The notes below the pieces were generated by a model. The model did not search any database. It was not told the origin of the DNA and saw nothing but the letters and a program-made list of their open reading frames with translations. From Zeus faber (lineage: Eukaryota; Chordata; Actinopteri; Zeiformes; Zeidae), in assembly GCA_960531495.1 (NCBI GenBank), contig OY482852.1, forward strand, positions 25,897,931 to 25,961,930: 64,000 nt of DNA, read 5' to 3'. A program made the position numbers and the translations under genes. How positions within the stretch are numbered: position 1 is the stretch's first letter; every line of letters begins with the position of its first letter. Positions 1 to 11,950 of the stretch are shown piece after piece.

Positions 1-258
1 AATAGCCAGTGATATCATCCTTTCTCTCAATCGTCACAACCTCTAAAGAAAAGTAATAAAAGAGATCTGGTCTTTGGAGCAATCTTGTGTAAACTTTGTT
101 AACTAAGATTTTAAATCCAAAATAGTATGAAAACATACCATACCGTATGAACGAACTTCATGTCTTCCAAACAATAGTCAATCACAATATTTGATTTACT
201 TAGAACATGAAGGAGTAGTTGTTATACTTGTATCTAGGTAAGGACTTTAAATGCATAC

Positions 259-397
259 CTTTCCAGATGTTTTGACCCCCTTCCAGAGGCTAAAGTAGAG
301 CAGAACAATCACTACAGCCAGGCAGGAGGTCAGCTGCCAGCGTGGACGACCGAGGTCATCAATACCTCCGCTGTCCTGGATGTGGAGCACCCCTCGT
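259..397 (-). CDS. slc6a3: slc6a3 exon encoding end of loop 2 and TM4
   Basis: This exon is 139 nt with acceptor TTGTGCCACAG and donor GTATGC. Translated in the phase set by the preceding exon it reads [20 protein letters not shown] then [26 protein letters not shown], closely matching the human dopamine transporter through TM4. It is the last exon visible; nothing further of the gene is recognisable in 1-258, which is intron. Confidence 0.93.
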
Positions 398-1238
398 CTG
401 TGGCACAAATACACGGCCAGAGTTCGTGCTTAGAGTTCACCACAGCTACGTCCTACAACCTTGATCAACTTTGAACAATACAACGACCGACGACCCGGTT
501 TGATAATGATGAGATCTAAGATAACATTTGTACTCAGAATGTTAGATTTATTATTAAAATATGACATCTAAAGCAAGGATTTTAATTTCATTTGATGAAA
601 TCCTTCACAAATAATACTAGATCAGTTACTAAGTCCACTCAATGACAAAAAATGACAACCTTCAAACCTCGACTGTCTCAGAATGTCAGTACAAAGGAAA
701 AATGAAACTTAATCTATGTCTGTGGGAGACGAGACAAGATCAGTCAGAAGTTTTGTTCAACCCAGGCAGTGGAAAATTGTCGCCAGGTGGAAGTGTAGGA
801 ATAGCAACCTGCCAATTTGACCAGCGAGGATGAAATGCCTTCACTGTCACAACAGTACAACCCCTCGCAATTCCACCGAATAGGGGACACCTGGTCAGCC
901 TCCCGCTGAGGGACGGCTACATTAGCAAGATGCAAATGGTCTCATTTCAAACTCCATTTCTGGAAACAAACCAAAAAAAAAAGACCTCATCATAATTGCT
1001 ATTGTGCAGACGATAACCCACTGCTGAAACTTGAGTATACTATCTGGAAGTTTACACGATAACGTCCATCTTACCCCTCAGGGCACCACTGGTTCCTCGA
1101 TCACTAAAAATAATTTATTTGTCCAGAAGATCAAAATAGAAAAATGTTTAAAACAGCAAAACTGGAGCGGCAAAATGCCTGAAAGCTTTTCTCATGCTTT
1201 GTCTCTACACTAATGTCTTAATTTGTCATGTGACTCAC
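398..1238 (-). other. slc6a3: slc6a3 intron after the TM3/loop-2 exon
   Basis: GT-AG intron of 841 nt. It is AT-rich single-copy-looking sequence, and I see no repeat or RNA gene in it. Confidence 0.85.
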
Positions 1239-1455
1239 TCAAAGTACTCCTGGGCGGGCGTGGCCATGTGCGAGTCGTTGACGGTGCTGTTATCGGCCCA
1301 GTCGGAGCAGTTGGGGCTGTTCCAGGTGTTGTTGCAGTGCACCCAGGGCAGCTCGCTGGTGAACGATGAGAAGAGGTAGAAGAGCGCCCAGGAGATGATC
1401 ACATTGTAGTAGAACCCCACATAGAGGGAGATGAGGATCACGGTGAAGCCCACAC
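1239..1455 (-). CDS. slc6a3: slc6a3 exon encoding TM3 and extracellular loop 2
   Basis: The acceptor is TTCCAACAG (before 1455) and the donor GTGAGT (after 1239); 217 nt. It encodes [20 protein letters not shown] (TM3) followed by the large extracellular loop. That loop holds the two cysteines of the conserved disulfide ([11 protein letters not shown]) and four N-glycosylation sequons (NNT, NCS, NST, NDS), as expected for a surface monoamine transporter. The exon ends two bases into a Glu codon (AQEYFE). Confidence 0.95.
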
Positions 1456-2361
1456 CTGTTGGAACCAGCGGCATGTCATCAGTATTGGGCCTGATTTTAC
1501 GATTTGGTAGGAGGGTGTCTTTGCAGAATGGCCATTGGTCAAGTTAGGAGAGCAGAGCACTAGGTGTCAATCCAGACAAATGAAGGGGAGAACATGGTCT
1601 AACTCACTTAAAATAAGCCTGACAGTGTAAATAACAAATGGATATCTATCAGTTTTCAAAGTATCACCCCTTATGCCCAGTCGCCCTTTCTCATTTGTTC
1701 TCGTAATAAGATAAAATAGGACACGGAAACACCTTATTGATCGCCGTGGGGGGAATTCAGGGCATTTTGCGTAAGCATGTGTTAAAGTTTACTCACAGGT
1801 CATTTTACTGTCAGCCTTGGTCCTTATAAAACTTTTGCGAGCAGTAAAGTAATATATAATTATCTTTTATCTATGTACATCCACACCCTGGCTGGACAAA
1901 CCAGGAGGAACTGACAAGAGGGGGAGAACATGTGAAATCCACTCAGACAGAACATGGAACTGGCACTGAACCCACCCGGGGCTCGAGCTCCTAATTCCCT
2001 TGAGCCTGCATTACTGTTCATAAGACACTCAAAGACCAAAGAACTCCTTTCAAACTTTTTGCATTCCCGATAACTGCTCTTTTTAATGTCTTTCGTTTTA
2101 TCTACGGCTGTGATTTTCCTCGCTAAACCTTTTGTTAACGAGCGTGTCCAGAACCACAGCTCGTCAGCTCCTTTGTAACCACGTTATATCGTAGCGGTCC
2201 ATCTGTCTCTCCCCTCTCGGTCTTCGTCTCTGTCCTTCTCTCCAAAGACATTGATCTGGAGAGGAAATGGCTTTGGTTGATTTGAGTAATTACTGTTGAT
2301 ACGAGCGTGCACACACGTGTGCATGTGTACGTAGTGTGTGTGTATGAGTATGTACTGTATG

Positions 2362-2641
<280 letters not shown>

Positions 2642-3383
2642 ACATGCTCAGCGTGGGCCACCTTTGGACACACAAGGACGCGGTCTAACAAAGGGCATCA
2701 TCGGTCTGAAGCCACAGATGCTGCTCTGATGAAGGTGGCATTTGAAGCTCACAGGTCTGATCAAAAGATGTTGCCATTTGACAAGAAGAGGCCGTATGCA
2801 GAAATCTGACATCCTTGAGGTTTAGGGTTTCTTACCTCACATAATGAAGAAAGAAGATCCTATGAATTAATCAAGAGATCTTCCCAAGCGAACCTTCAGG
2901 GAGTGACATCCCGAGCGTTGGGTTTTCTCGAGGATAAAAATGATTGAGCCTATTCTATCTCGAGACCAACAGCACTTCGTAGAAACAGGCATTCAGTCAT
3001 GACTTAACACGCATATTATTTCATAAAGGTGAATGCATATGAAGGAGAAAAGCACAATGCACGTAAGACAATGCAAGGGTTGCCTTGGCTATGACCATAA
3101 CCGTTCAACACAACCCCAAAACTGCACAGTGATCCACTCAAACCTCTAACTTCCACCAGCAAAATCAATCCCTCTACAAAAAAAACAAAAAAACAGGATA
3201 TCTTCTACATAATCAAATTTTGCCTTCAGAAGGCTCCAAAATGCCATCAGATGGACGGACACAACTGATAGCCATTGTACACATATTAGTTCATTTAGTT
3301 TGTATTTTGTATCAGCATGGACAGATCAGAATAGTAGAGTTTAGGTCAGGACCAGAACAGCAATAGCTTATTGTTTAAGCCTA

Positions 3384-3850
3384 TTGTGGCACGGTGGCGC
3401 AGTGCATTGCACTGCTGCCTCACAGCAAGAAGGTCCTGGGTTCGATTCCCGCCTGGGGCGCCGTTGGCACCGTGCTCCGGCGGGTTATCTTCCAAAAACA
3501 GGAGCCTTTCTGTGTGGAGTTTGCATGTTCTCCCCGTGTTCACATGGGGTTTCCTCCACCTCACGTCAGTAAGGACCCCCACCAAAAACATGCACCCATC
3601 ATCGTCTGACCAGCGATGGACACTCATCACCTGGTCCCCGGGCGCGTCCACGTATGCTGCCCACTGCTCCTGGCTGTGCCCCCAGAGGAAGGACAAGCCA
3701 GGATGGGTCAAAAGCAGAGGAGCCATTTCACCGGCCACCATCAAGCATGTGCGTGTGTGTGTGTGCAAGCATGTGTTGTGGAGTGTCGTGTGACGATTAA
3801 AGACTGTTTCTTTCTTCTTTCTGTTTCTAAGGTGTAAAATAAAGGTAATC
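3384..3850 (+). repeat. tRNA-derived SINE-like dispersed repeat
   Basis: The head reads GGCACGGTGGCGCAGTG and is followed by CTGCCTCACAGCAAGAAGG and the B-box-like GGTTCGATTCC. Then comes the body TTTGCATGTTCTCCCCGTGT, a motif I recognise from a very common fish repeat. The tail ends in an A/T-rich segment near 3850. Box-B similarity suggests RNA polymerase III ancestry, but I see no intact tRNA cloverleaf. The exact family name is uncertain, and boundaries are estimated from where the recognised consensus fades. Confidence 0.6.
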
Positions 3851-4777
3851 AATAAAATCCTAAATTCAATTCTGAAAGTGCTAATGAGACAGAGGCTATA
3901 GCACCTAGGCTATAGATCAGGGTGATCCTCTTGATGTCATATTTCAATTTCTAACCGCACCTCCAGTTTCTGTTTGGGGAGAAATGGATGGGGAAAACAG
4001 GAGGTGAAACTGGCTGGAGTTGGCCCTTAAAATCGGTGTGTGCAAATCTGTGTGCCTCGATTGGTGGAAATAAATAGAGTTGCATTGATCCAAATAAAAT
4101 CAGATTGATCAGAGGACGATGCAGCTCAATATGTATTTAAATATTACGTATTCAGTGAAAGCGAGATGAATCCCTTGGTCCCTCAGTAGCTTCTTTAAGA
4201 CGTAGATCAGCCTCAAGGAGAAGGTTTGTTTGGTTAAAAAAAAAAAAGCAAAATGTTTTGGCTTTACTTTCATTAAGTTGTAGAAAGTTGTCTTCATCCT
4301 TGCCAATTTCTATGTGTGTTTGTCATAAATGTATACCAGACATATACATAATGTTTTGAGTGTGTATACTAGATGTTTAAGATACAGCAAAAAAAAATTG
4401 AAATGCAAATAATGCATTTGTATGGCCCAACAACATATTTTTACAAAATCCTATATCCTGTATAGCCGTGCGGCAGAATGCCATTTTATTTTGCTGTCAT
4501 TGCCAAACAAACAAAGCAGGGCAGGAGGAGAGCGGCTGAACGCTTGAACTAAGTAAACTGTGTTATTTGACTTTGCTCTATGCTCTGTCGGCGTCTGCTT
4601 GTGTCTGGATGCGTCCCTCATCCCTTCATCCCTCCATCCCCATCATCTGACAGAGGAATACGGCGAGACTAAAAGCCCAATTTTTCACTCACCTTCCATC
4701 TGAGTGCCAACACTATCTGATTTTCTTGGGGGAGGGGGTAAACAATGCCTGACAGAGAGACAGGCAGGGAAACTAAG

Positions 4778-4779
<2 letters not shown>

Positions 4780-4826
<47 letters not shown>
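4780..4826. repeat. (GT)n microsatellite
   Basis: An uninterrupted run of about 47 bases in slc6a3 intron sequence; it is (CA)n in the transcript. Confidence 0.97.
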
Positions 4827-4829
<3 letters not shown>

Positions 4830-4869
4830 ATGGGTGTGGGTGGGTGTGTGGGAGCGTGTGTGTGGTCTA

Positions 4870-5124
<255 letters not shown>

Positions 5125-5408
5125 TCACTCTGAAAAATAAGAAATAAAAACATTAAAAAATAAATGTAATGAAAAAACAGGAATGGAAACAAGCAAGTCA
5201 ACAATAATAAACATAATTATAATAAATAACAATACCAATTGAAACTTTTAGAAATTGACACTGTAAAATATGTTTACTAACTAAAATAGAAAATATTCTG
5301 ACACACTGCCGCTAATTCTTTAAATATTTCAAAATACATAATTCTGTTTATTTTCACCACTTATTTTCTGTTTCTGGAGTACAAGTAGTAAAAAATAAAT
5401 AAATAAAT

Positions 5409-6310
5409 AATAATGATGATAATAATAATAATAATAATAATAATAATAGATATGGCTGCAGGCAGCAATACATGGGGTCCAGAATTTACACCAATTACAG
5501 TTTTTCGAGTTCCCACGGCCGACGCTCCTCTTAACACAAACATTACTACTAAAACGATTTACAATTTTATCCATTCTCCATTGAAGGCAGCATCGGCTGA
5601 CGTGATGATGCAGTGACATGCAGAATTACTAATACAAGCCAATAAACTTTTTTGCGTGTTGGGATTTTATCCAAAAAATTAGGAAGTGGCTGTCACAACA
5701 TGCAGTCCACAGAGCCCTGCCTCACGGTGTCTCTGTGGAAGGAAATCACTCCGTGTGGATGATTCCAACAACACGGTTCCACTCAAACGGATTGAACACT
5801 GCATGTCCCTCAGAGACATTTCATCAACTTTTGAAACCTTTGGGACTAAAATAAAAACAGACACGATCCGGACCCGTCGCTCTGGAGCCGCAAGCAAACT
5901 CATTGTGTGCGGACACAAACACGGAATATGTTTTGGACTCTTTTTGAGTGCTACACTTTGTGTGTCAGGACTGGCTCGAATGCCACTGGAGGTACACGAC
6001 ACTTGGTTAGATGCGAACAGAATGCGTTTATATTTAGTATCAAATATGAAATATCAAAAGAAAAGCACCGCCGACGCTAAGCAGGGAAGATGATATACAC
6101 ACACACAGAGTCCACGTAGCACGTAGCTCACATGGTGCGAACGCGTATTCCTAGCCACAACCTGTACATTTATAACAAATTGGATGATGATGTCACAAAG
6201 CATCTTACTCCACAAACTCATCTCGCTCCTTAACCCGAACCGAAGTTTTGGAACCTTGGCGCGTGGGCGACGCATGAACGGTCGCCTACTTCCGGTCAAA
6301 TTTCATCTGT
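5409..6310. repeat. Dispersed repeat with (AAT)n head, family R1 copy 1
   Basis: An (AAT)n run (5409-5448) leads into TATGGCTGCAGGCAGCAATA and about 850 bases of unique-looking sequence. Pieces of the same sequence recur at 13930-14340, 28857-28990 and 52286-52860, always starting with or near the GCTGCAGGCA(G/A)CAAT motif. Shared blocks include GGAAGGAAATCACTC and GATGATGATGTCACAAAG. No long coding frame is conserved. I do not know the family name. Confidence 0.7.
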
Positions 6311-6431
6311 CTTTCACTAATTCCCGCTCTCTAAGTGGATTGATATGGATGAAACTTGAACCGTGAGATGTCTGAGATGTCCCGGTTGTAACGAGACCTC
6401 AACTCTGTCCCGAGCTCCAGCGGTTGTCGTG

Positions 6432-6482
6432 GGCCAGACACTTTTGGCCCGAAAATATTTTTCGGGCTGAAAGTGTCTGGCC
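6432..6482. repeat. Near-perfect 51-nt inverted repeat (hairpin)
   Basis: GGCCAGACACTTT at the left edge is matched by AAAGTGTCTGGCC at the right, and GCCCGAAAA by TTTTCGGGC inside, with almost no loop. The only two unmatched positions could pair as G-U in RNA. It lies in slc6a3 intron sequence. It could be a palindromic transposon core or a hairpin RNA; nothing here decides. Confidence 0.8.
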
Positions 6483-6779
6483 TGGCCTCTGGTGTAATCG
6501 CAAGGAGAAAAATAATAATAAAATCCGAACAATAACAATTGTTATTGTTCAGCCCTGCTGGCTGGACCCCAAATAGTAATACAAATGAAAATTGCATTTA
6601 TAATAATAATAATAATGATAACAATTTGTAATAATTAATTAAAAACGAGATAGATGGAACAAAATCACAAAATCATAAAGATTATAGAACTCGTCTCATA
6701 CATAACAAAAATGTATAGAAAAATAATATTCTTAGTCCACCTCAAACTTTGAGGCTGATGTTATGAATCCCAACACCTA

Positions 6780-6905
6780 TGGAGTTTATATAATAATATA
6801 AATACATATATATTTAAATATATAATATATAATAATAATGAGTAATAATAATAATAATTATTATTATTACTTATTATTATTATTATTATTATAAATAATA
6901 ATTGG
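6780..6905. repeat. AT-rich palindromic trinucleotide tract
   Basis: An (AAT)n run turns directly into an (ATT)n run around 6860, so each half is the reverse complement of the other. Flanks are AT-rich. Confidence 0.85.
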
Positions 6906-7325
6906 ATGAAACCTTGCCCATTTCATCGTAATGACTTCATTTTCAGACTAGATGTCAGTGAAAACTCCATAGACACCGTGAACCCAGAGAATCGGGATTG
7001 GTGGTCATAACGACGATCAACAGTTCATTTTAATCCGCAGTTTGGCATGAGGGCGATGTCGTACCTTCAATCGGGCAGGAGCCTTGGAACTAAGCGGGGC
7101 ATCTGTCCGTTTCTGCTACGGGCAATTATGACCACTCTTAAACATAATAAGAGCTCTATGTTAAACAGCTGTAATTAGGCCCCAGCGATTGTTGCAGCTA
7201 ATCTATGCTGCAGCAGCTGTGCAGGGTTTTCTCCCATTTTGATCTCTCTGAAGAGGCCCGGACCTCAAACGACACGCTCACGCCAAGAATCACACACGCA
7301 TGCAGGTAAAAACACCACTACAAGA

Positions 7326-7343
7326 ACACACACACACACACAC

Positions 7344-7383
<40 letters not shown>
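7326..7383. repeat. (CA)n microsatellite
   Basis: CA run of about 58 bases with one CG interruption, next to the polypyrimidine tract. Confidence 0.95.
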
Positions 7384-7385
<2 letters not shown>

Positions 7386-7427
7386 TCTTTCCAGGCTGGT
7401 AGACAAATCATTTTCATTCTTCTCTCC

Positions 7428-8340
7428 CACTTCCTTCCTTCCTTCCTTCTTACCTCCCTTCCTTCCTTGTTCACCCCCTACCTGTCGTGCTCTCTTCCTT
7501 CCTTCCATCCTTCCTTCCTTCTGCCCTCTACCCTTTCCCCCTCTTCCTTCCTCCTTGCTTCCATCCTATCTTTCTTCCCCTGATCCTTGCTCACGTGCTT
7601 CCTTTTATACTTCCTATCTTCCTTTCTTCCTTCCTCTTGTGCATCCTCCATGCCTACTTCTCTTCCTTCCTTCCTTCCTTCCTTCCTTCCTTCCCTCCTC
7701 TCTGTTCCACACCAATCCCTTCTCACCTCCCCGCCTTCATTCCTCACTCCCTTTTCTTCCCTCCTTCCTCACTCCCTTTTCTTCCTTCCCTCCTTCTTTC
7801 TGTTCCACGCCGATCCCTTCTCACCTCCCTGCCTTCATTCCTCACTCCCAGCCTCCTCTCCTTTCTTTCTTCCACCCTCCCTACCTTTCTTCCTCTCTAC
7901 CTTCCACCCTCACTCTGTTACTACCTCTCCTTCCTTCCTTCTTCCCCGAATACCTTTCTCCCTCTCTTCCCTCCTTCCTTATTTGCTTGCTTCCTTCTTC
8001 CCTCAATACTTTTCTCCCTCTCTTCCTTCCTTCTTCCACCCCTCCCTTCCTTGCTCCCTTGCTTCCTTCCTTTGTTACTGTATTCCTTCCTTATGTCTGC
8101 TCTTCCACTGTCACTTCTCACATTTCTGTCAGCCTTCCTTACTTCCTTCTTTCCTTCTTCCCTCCTCCCTCCCTCTCTTCTGATCCCCCTTCCATCCTCC
8201 CTCCCTCTCTCATTCTTACTCCTTTTCCGTTCCCCTCTTTCGCCCTTCCCCCCACACTCCTTTTCCACCTGCACCCCTCCCTTCCAACCCCATCTGTTCC
8301 TCTCAGCCCACATCTTTCCTCCCCCTCCCCCAGTGTCTCA
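7428..8340. repeat. Long polypyrimidine/polypurine tract, (CCTT)n-like
   Basis: For about 900 bases the plus strand is almost entirely C and T, built from degenerate CTTCC/CCTT units with several locally repeated blocks (for example the TCCACxCCxATCCCTTCTCACC block recurs). It ends at the donor of the slc6a3 TM1 exon, so the transcript intron begins with a 900-nt purine run. Apparent long reading frames of Ser/Leu/Pro/Phe in it are low-complexity artefacts. Such mirror-like tracts can adopt triplex (H-DNA) structure. Confidence 0.93.
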
Positions 8341-8341
8341 C

Positions 8342-8552
8342 CCCCTCCGTTCTTGTAGCAGAGGTAGGGGAACCTCCAGACGTTGGCCAGGTCCACGGCG
8401 AAGCCGATTACGGAGAGCAGGAAGTCGATCTTCTTGCCCCAGGTCTCCCTCTCCTCCCCCACGCAGGGTGCTACGGAGGCCGGGGCCGGGGCCACCAGAG
8501 TGCTGGAGGTGAACTGGACGCCGTTCTGCTCCTTCACCAGGATCAGCTCCAC
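8342..8552 (-). CDS. slc6a3: slc6a3 exon encoding N-terminal tail and TM1
   Basis: The acceptor is TTTCTACCAG (before 8552) and the donor is GTGAGA (after 8342); length is 211 nt, ending one base into a Gly codon. It encodes [13 protein letters not shown], a variable proline/alanine-rich linker, then [20 protein letters not shown] and [11 protein letters not shown]. The Asp in FAVDLANV corresponds to the TM1 aspartate (Asp79 in human) that contacts the dopamine amine, and it is intact. Just downstream in transcript sense the intron becomes an almost pure purine tract of about 900 nt (8340-7430). Confidence 0.95.
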
Positions 8553-9172
8553 CTGGTAGAAACAGGAAAAGTGAGTTCGTTTTAGAAAATAGCATGGAGT
8601 AATATTACAGGCGAAAAATTTACTAAAATAGTGATGAAAGGTTTGATTTTTTTTATTGACAAATAAAAAAGAGACTTTTCGCTCGTCCGATTCAGTTGGT
8701 GTGACAAATGGTGAGCAAGGGAAGACTTCCAGAACAATGAACGAGAGTCAGAAGAGTAGGTTCGGCTCTGAGTTGTAAATAGAATTCTCACTGGAATCAT
8801 TTAATTCTGTGACAATTATATTTTTCGGTCACATTATTTATATATTATGGAAAATGTATTTCCCATATTTATTTTGTCCCGAGTAATTATTTCCAGTTAG
8901 CGAGTGAGGTTCTCTCGCTTGCTCACCCACTCTTTCGCCGCAGTGACTCCCAACTCCAGATTTTTTTTCACCAGGACCGAATCGTTCCGAATCGTGAATT
9001 TCCCACCACTAATATAAAATCACATCATAACGAAATAACACAAGGCCAAGATAGAGTAAAACATAAAACCAGCGAAGGCATTTGGTTTACACAGTGTTTT
9101 GGGTCATGTTAAAGGATTTGTTCCAGGTGACAACTGGACATTTTTTAAGAAGCCATCAAAACATCCTCTGAC

Positions 9173-9251
9173 CTCTTTGGGGCCCATGGCGTTGCAGGCG
9201 GGTTTCTCTTGGGCGACCACGGACGACATGAGGCTGACAGGAGCTCTCCCT
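9173..9251 (-). CDS. slc6a3: slc6a3 start-codon exon
   Basis: The acceptor CCATTCTCAG precedes 9251 after a long pyrimidine tract, and the donor GTCAGA follows 9173. The first ATG in frame is at 9229-9227, leaving 22 nt of 5' UTR in this exon. The coding part is 57 nt and reads MSSVVAQEKPACNAMGPKE. The human protein begins about ten residues earlier and then has GLMSSVVAP; here the codons before the ATG still resemble it (VSL) but contain no Met before an in-frame stop in exon 1. The fish N-terminus therefore seems shorter, unless an alternative first exon exists. This segment is the cytosolic tail before TM1. Confidence 0.85.
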
Positions 9252-9614
9252 CTGAGAATGGAGGGCGCACAGCGGCAGGGGAGAGGGACACACCGGCGAG
9301 GGGTCGGTTCAGGTGGTGGTTTTGGGAAGTGGGGATGGTGGGTACTGCCGAGTGACGGATGAAAAGAGAAGAGTCTGCGGTCGGGGGAAAGAGTAGAAAA
9401 AGAAAGACAGGAGACAGGGTTGGGGTCGCGAGTAAAATATTAAAATGCAGGTGAGGGGTGGGGGGGAGTCTTGCGAATCTTGTCTGATTTGCAGCTGGTT
9501 GGTCACCATTTTGATTGTCGACAAACTTGCTGCGTATCAAACATATTTGTGCCGCAGATTGATCATTTAGGAAAATAACTCACATTGAATTAATGTACAA
9601 TCACGTTTGATTGT

Positions 9615-9675
<61 letters not shown>

Positions 9676-9966
9676 CCAAAACAAACAGGTCCAATATTAA
9701 TGTTTTCTTTTCAATTTCATATTTTTCCTTTTATTAATTTAATTCCTTTATCTAATTTTGTTTTTTATTTCAATTAAATATTTTAGAAATCATAGTAAAT
9801 GTGTACTTTAAGATTATGCAACATGGCTATTCTGAAAAATATTAATATTTGTCATATGAAATATAAAATATGAAAAACAAGAAAAGGTTGTTTTGCAAGC
9901 TCAATCGATATAATATTGACTCTGGGATCCTCTGAGCATTTTTGAAACTAATTTCTGATGATCAGC

Positions 9967-10020
<54 letters not shown>

Positions 10021-10290
10021 AATATATACTATATATATATATAAATATATATTCATTAAATTTATTATATTATGTATTGTATATCAAAACAAAGACAAAC
10101 TTTTGGTCCCACAAGTTAAATGCAAAAAAATAGGTACATCTTCTCCTTCAATGTCCACTGGGAAAAGCAATATCTAAAAAGTGCCGAAACTCAGGCTCAC
10201 TGATAGAACTGGATTTCAGGGATGGAAATTTTTAAATTCTAAAATAAATCATCCAACATCAAATGAAAACAACCCGGAAAAAAGACTCAC
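9252..10290 (-). other. slc6a3: slc6a3 first intron
   Basis: GT-AG intron between the proposed non-coding exon and the start-codon exon. It holds a (TA)n tract at 9618-9671 and a (CA)n tract at 9968-10018 and is otherwise AT-rich. Confidence 0.55.
9618..10018. repeat. (TA)n and (CA)n microsatellites in slc6a3 intron 1
   Basis: (TA)n at 9618-9671 and (CA)n at 9968-10018, with AT-rich sequence between. Confidence 0.95.
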
Positions 10291-10440
10291 CTTTTTATTC
10301 AAACAAAGGTTGGAAGCTGTTGTTCCGTCAGTGAGACGATGACAGTTTAGTTTCAGTCGTACTGATGCTCTTCCCTGCACCGCACAGCGATGGTGACCAT
10401 GTCCATAGATCCCCGCTGAGTTGAATCCAGATGAGGCGAA
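10291..10440 (-). other. slc6a3: Probable non-coding first exon of slc6a3 (5' end not determined)
   Basis: On the minus strand a strong donor (AAAAAG then GTGAGT) sits at 10291/10290, about 1 kb upstream of the start-codon exon. Human SLC6A3 also has a non-coding exon 1, so I read this as its counterpart. In the frame that joins to the next exon there is a TGA about 8 nt before the donor, so coding cannot start here. The upstream limit given is a guess: no TATA box is visible, and the sequence beyond about 10440 becomes a GA/CT-rich tract. Confidence 0.55.
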
Positions 10441-10780
10441 TGGAGAGAGGGAAAGAGAGGGGGAGAGAGGGGGAGAGAGCAAGACAGAGAGAGAGAGAGA
10501 GAGAGAGGGGAGGGGGGCGAAAGAAAAAAGAAGCAGAGCTAGGACCTAGATAGGGCACTGATGGGCAGAAAGTGACGATAGAGGAGTCTGAAGCCTTGAG
10601 TGTGGAGGTAAAGGACAAGGAGGTCAAAAATCCAGAGAGGGAGCAATGGAGAGAAAACCAAAAGAACAAGTGGGACCGTCCTCCTCCTCTCCTTTTTGGC
10701 GTCTTCTCGTGCTTGTGATGATGGAGAGTGCCTGGACACCCTGTGGTCTGGTCCCACTATGGAGATCTGGGACCACCCTT
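10440..10780 (-). promoter_or_regulatory. slc6a3: Candidate slc6a3 promoter-proximal region
   Basis: This is the sequence immediately upstream of the proposed exon 1. It is CT-rich on the transcript strand (GA-rich on plus, (GA)n at about 10484-10507) and has no TATA box that I can see. The assignment is positional only. Confidence 0.25.
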
Positions 10781-10790
10781 CAAATATGAG

Positions 10791-11088
<298 letters not shown>

Positions 11089-11389
11089 CAGCCGAGCACC
11101 CATCTTTCCCCTTCACTAAGACTCACTCGTTTTGATACGTTTTCTCACTTCCTCTGAAGGGATTCTGGAATATCCTGATTCCCTGTGTTGTTGAAATGAG
11201 GCCAGGAAGGGATAAAGAGAGTAAACGACATCAAATAAAATGTAAAAACAAACAAAACCAATAGAAACACGAAATAGAGAATACAAGTGCACACACAGAT
11301 GCATAAACATTCAAAATGTGTGTGTTCCTGTTTACATGTTGAAATAGCTTATTCATACAAGTCCATATAAGGTCGTCACACTGATGTGA

Positions 11390-11950
11390 GGGTAAGTACA
11401 TTTTTCATTTTTATGACATTTTCTTAATCACTAAATGCTCAGGACCAATATATGTGTCTGTGTGGAAAGTAACGGATTAAAACTACATCATTACTGTACA
11501 TAAGTACCTTTTTCAAGTATCTGTACTTACAGTTCATATGTTAATTCGGTTTTCAGGGACATTGCTTTGAAATATAGTGGAATATAAGTCATTTTATTCC
11601 ACTATATTTCAAAGCAAATACTTTTTCTTCTTTTTACTCTACTACATTAATAACATTCAAGTTATTTAGTTAGTTATTTACCAATCCACTGAACCAAACC
11701 AGTTGTATATTATATTGGATGGACAGACAGACAGACAGACAGACAGACAGATAGATAGACAGATAGATAGATAGATAGATAGATATTAAATTATATTCAA
11801 TTTAGATTATTATAGGCTCATATGAAAAATACTTGTAACACTAAGTTCATTTATAGGTAATTTCATATATACTTTTACTTAAGTAGAAATATCAATGCTG
11901 CTTTCACTTTCACTAGTAAATTTGTGTCAGGGTATCTGTACTTTCACTGA
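11390..11950. repeat. Dispersed-repeat-like region with perfect inverted repeat and (GACA)n(GATA)n tract
   Basis: Phrases such as ATCTGTACTTACAG and ACTTTTACTTAAGTAGAAAT resemble a common fish interspersed repeat built on AGTAAAAGTACTTTTACT-like words. A perfect inverted repeat lies at 11562-11617 (23-bp arms, 10-nt loop). A (GACA)n then (GATA)n tract occupies 11721-11785. The family is not identified with confidence. Confidence 0.5.

Noticed and set aside
3390..3460. A functional tRNA gene
   Set aside because: There is a B-box-like GGTTCGATTCC, but I see no matching acceptor stem or anticodon arm; it is better explained as a tRNA-derived repeat.
3346..3852. 168-codon minus-strand frame with GGNRTQDLLAVRQQC
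   Set aside because: It is the reverse translation of the SINE-like repeat, a familiar artefact in fish annotations.
7300..8512. Open frames of 340-350 codons
   Set aside because: They translate the polypyrimidine tract into Ser/Leu/Pro/Phe runs in all three frames at once; there is no domain or codon signature of a gene, and the real exon lies on the other strand.
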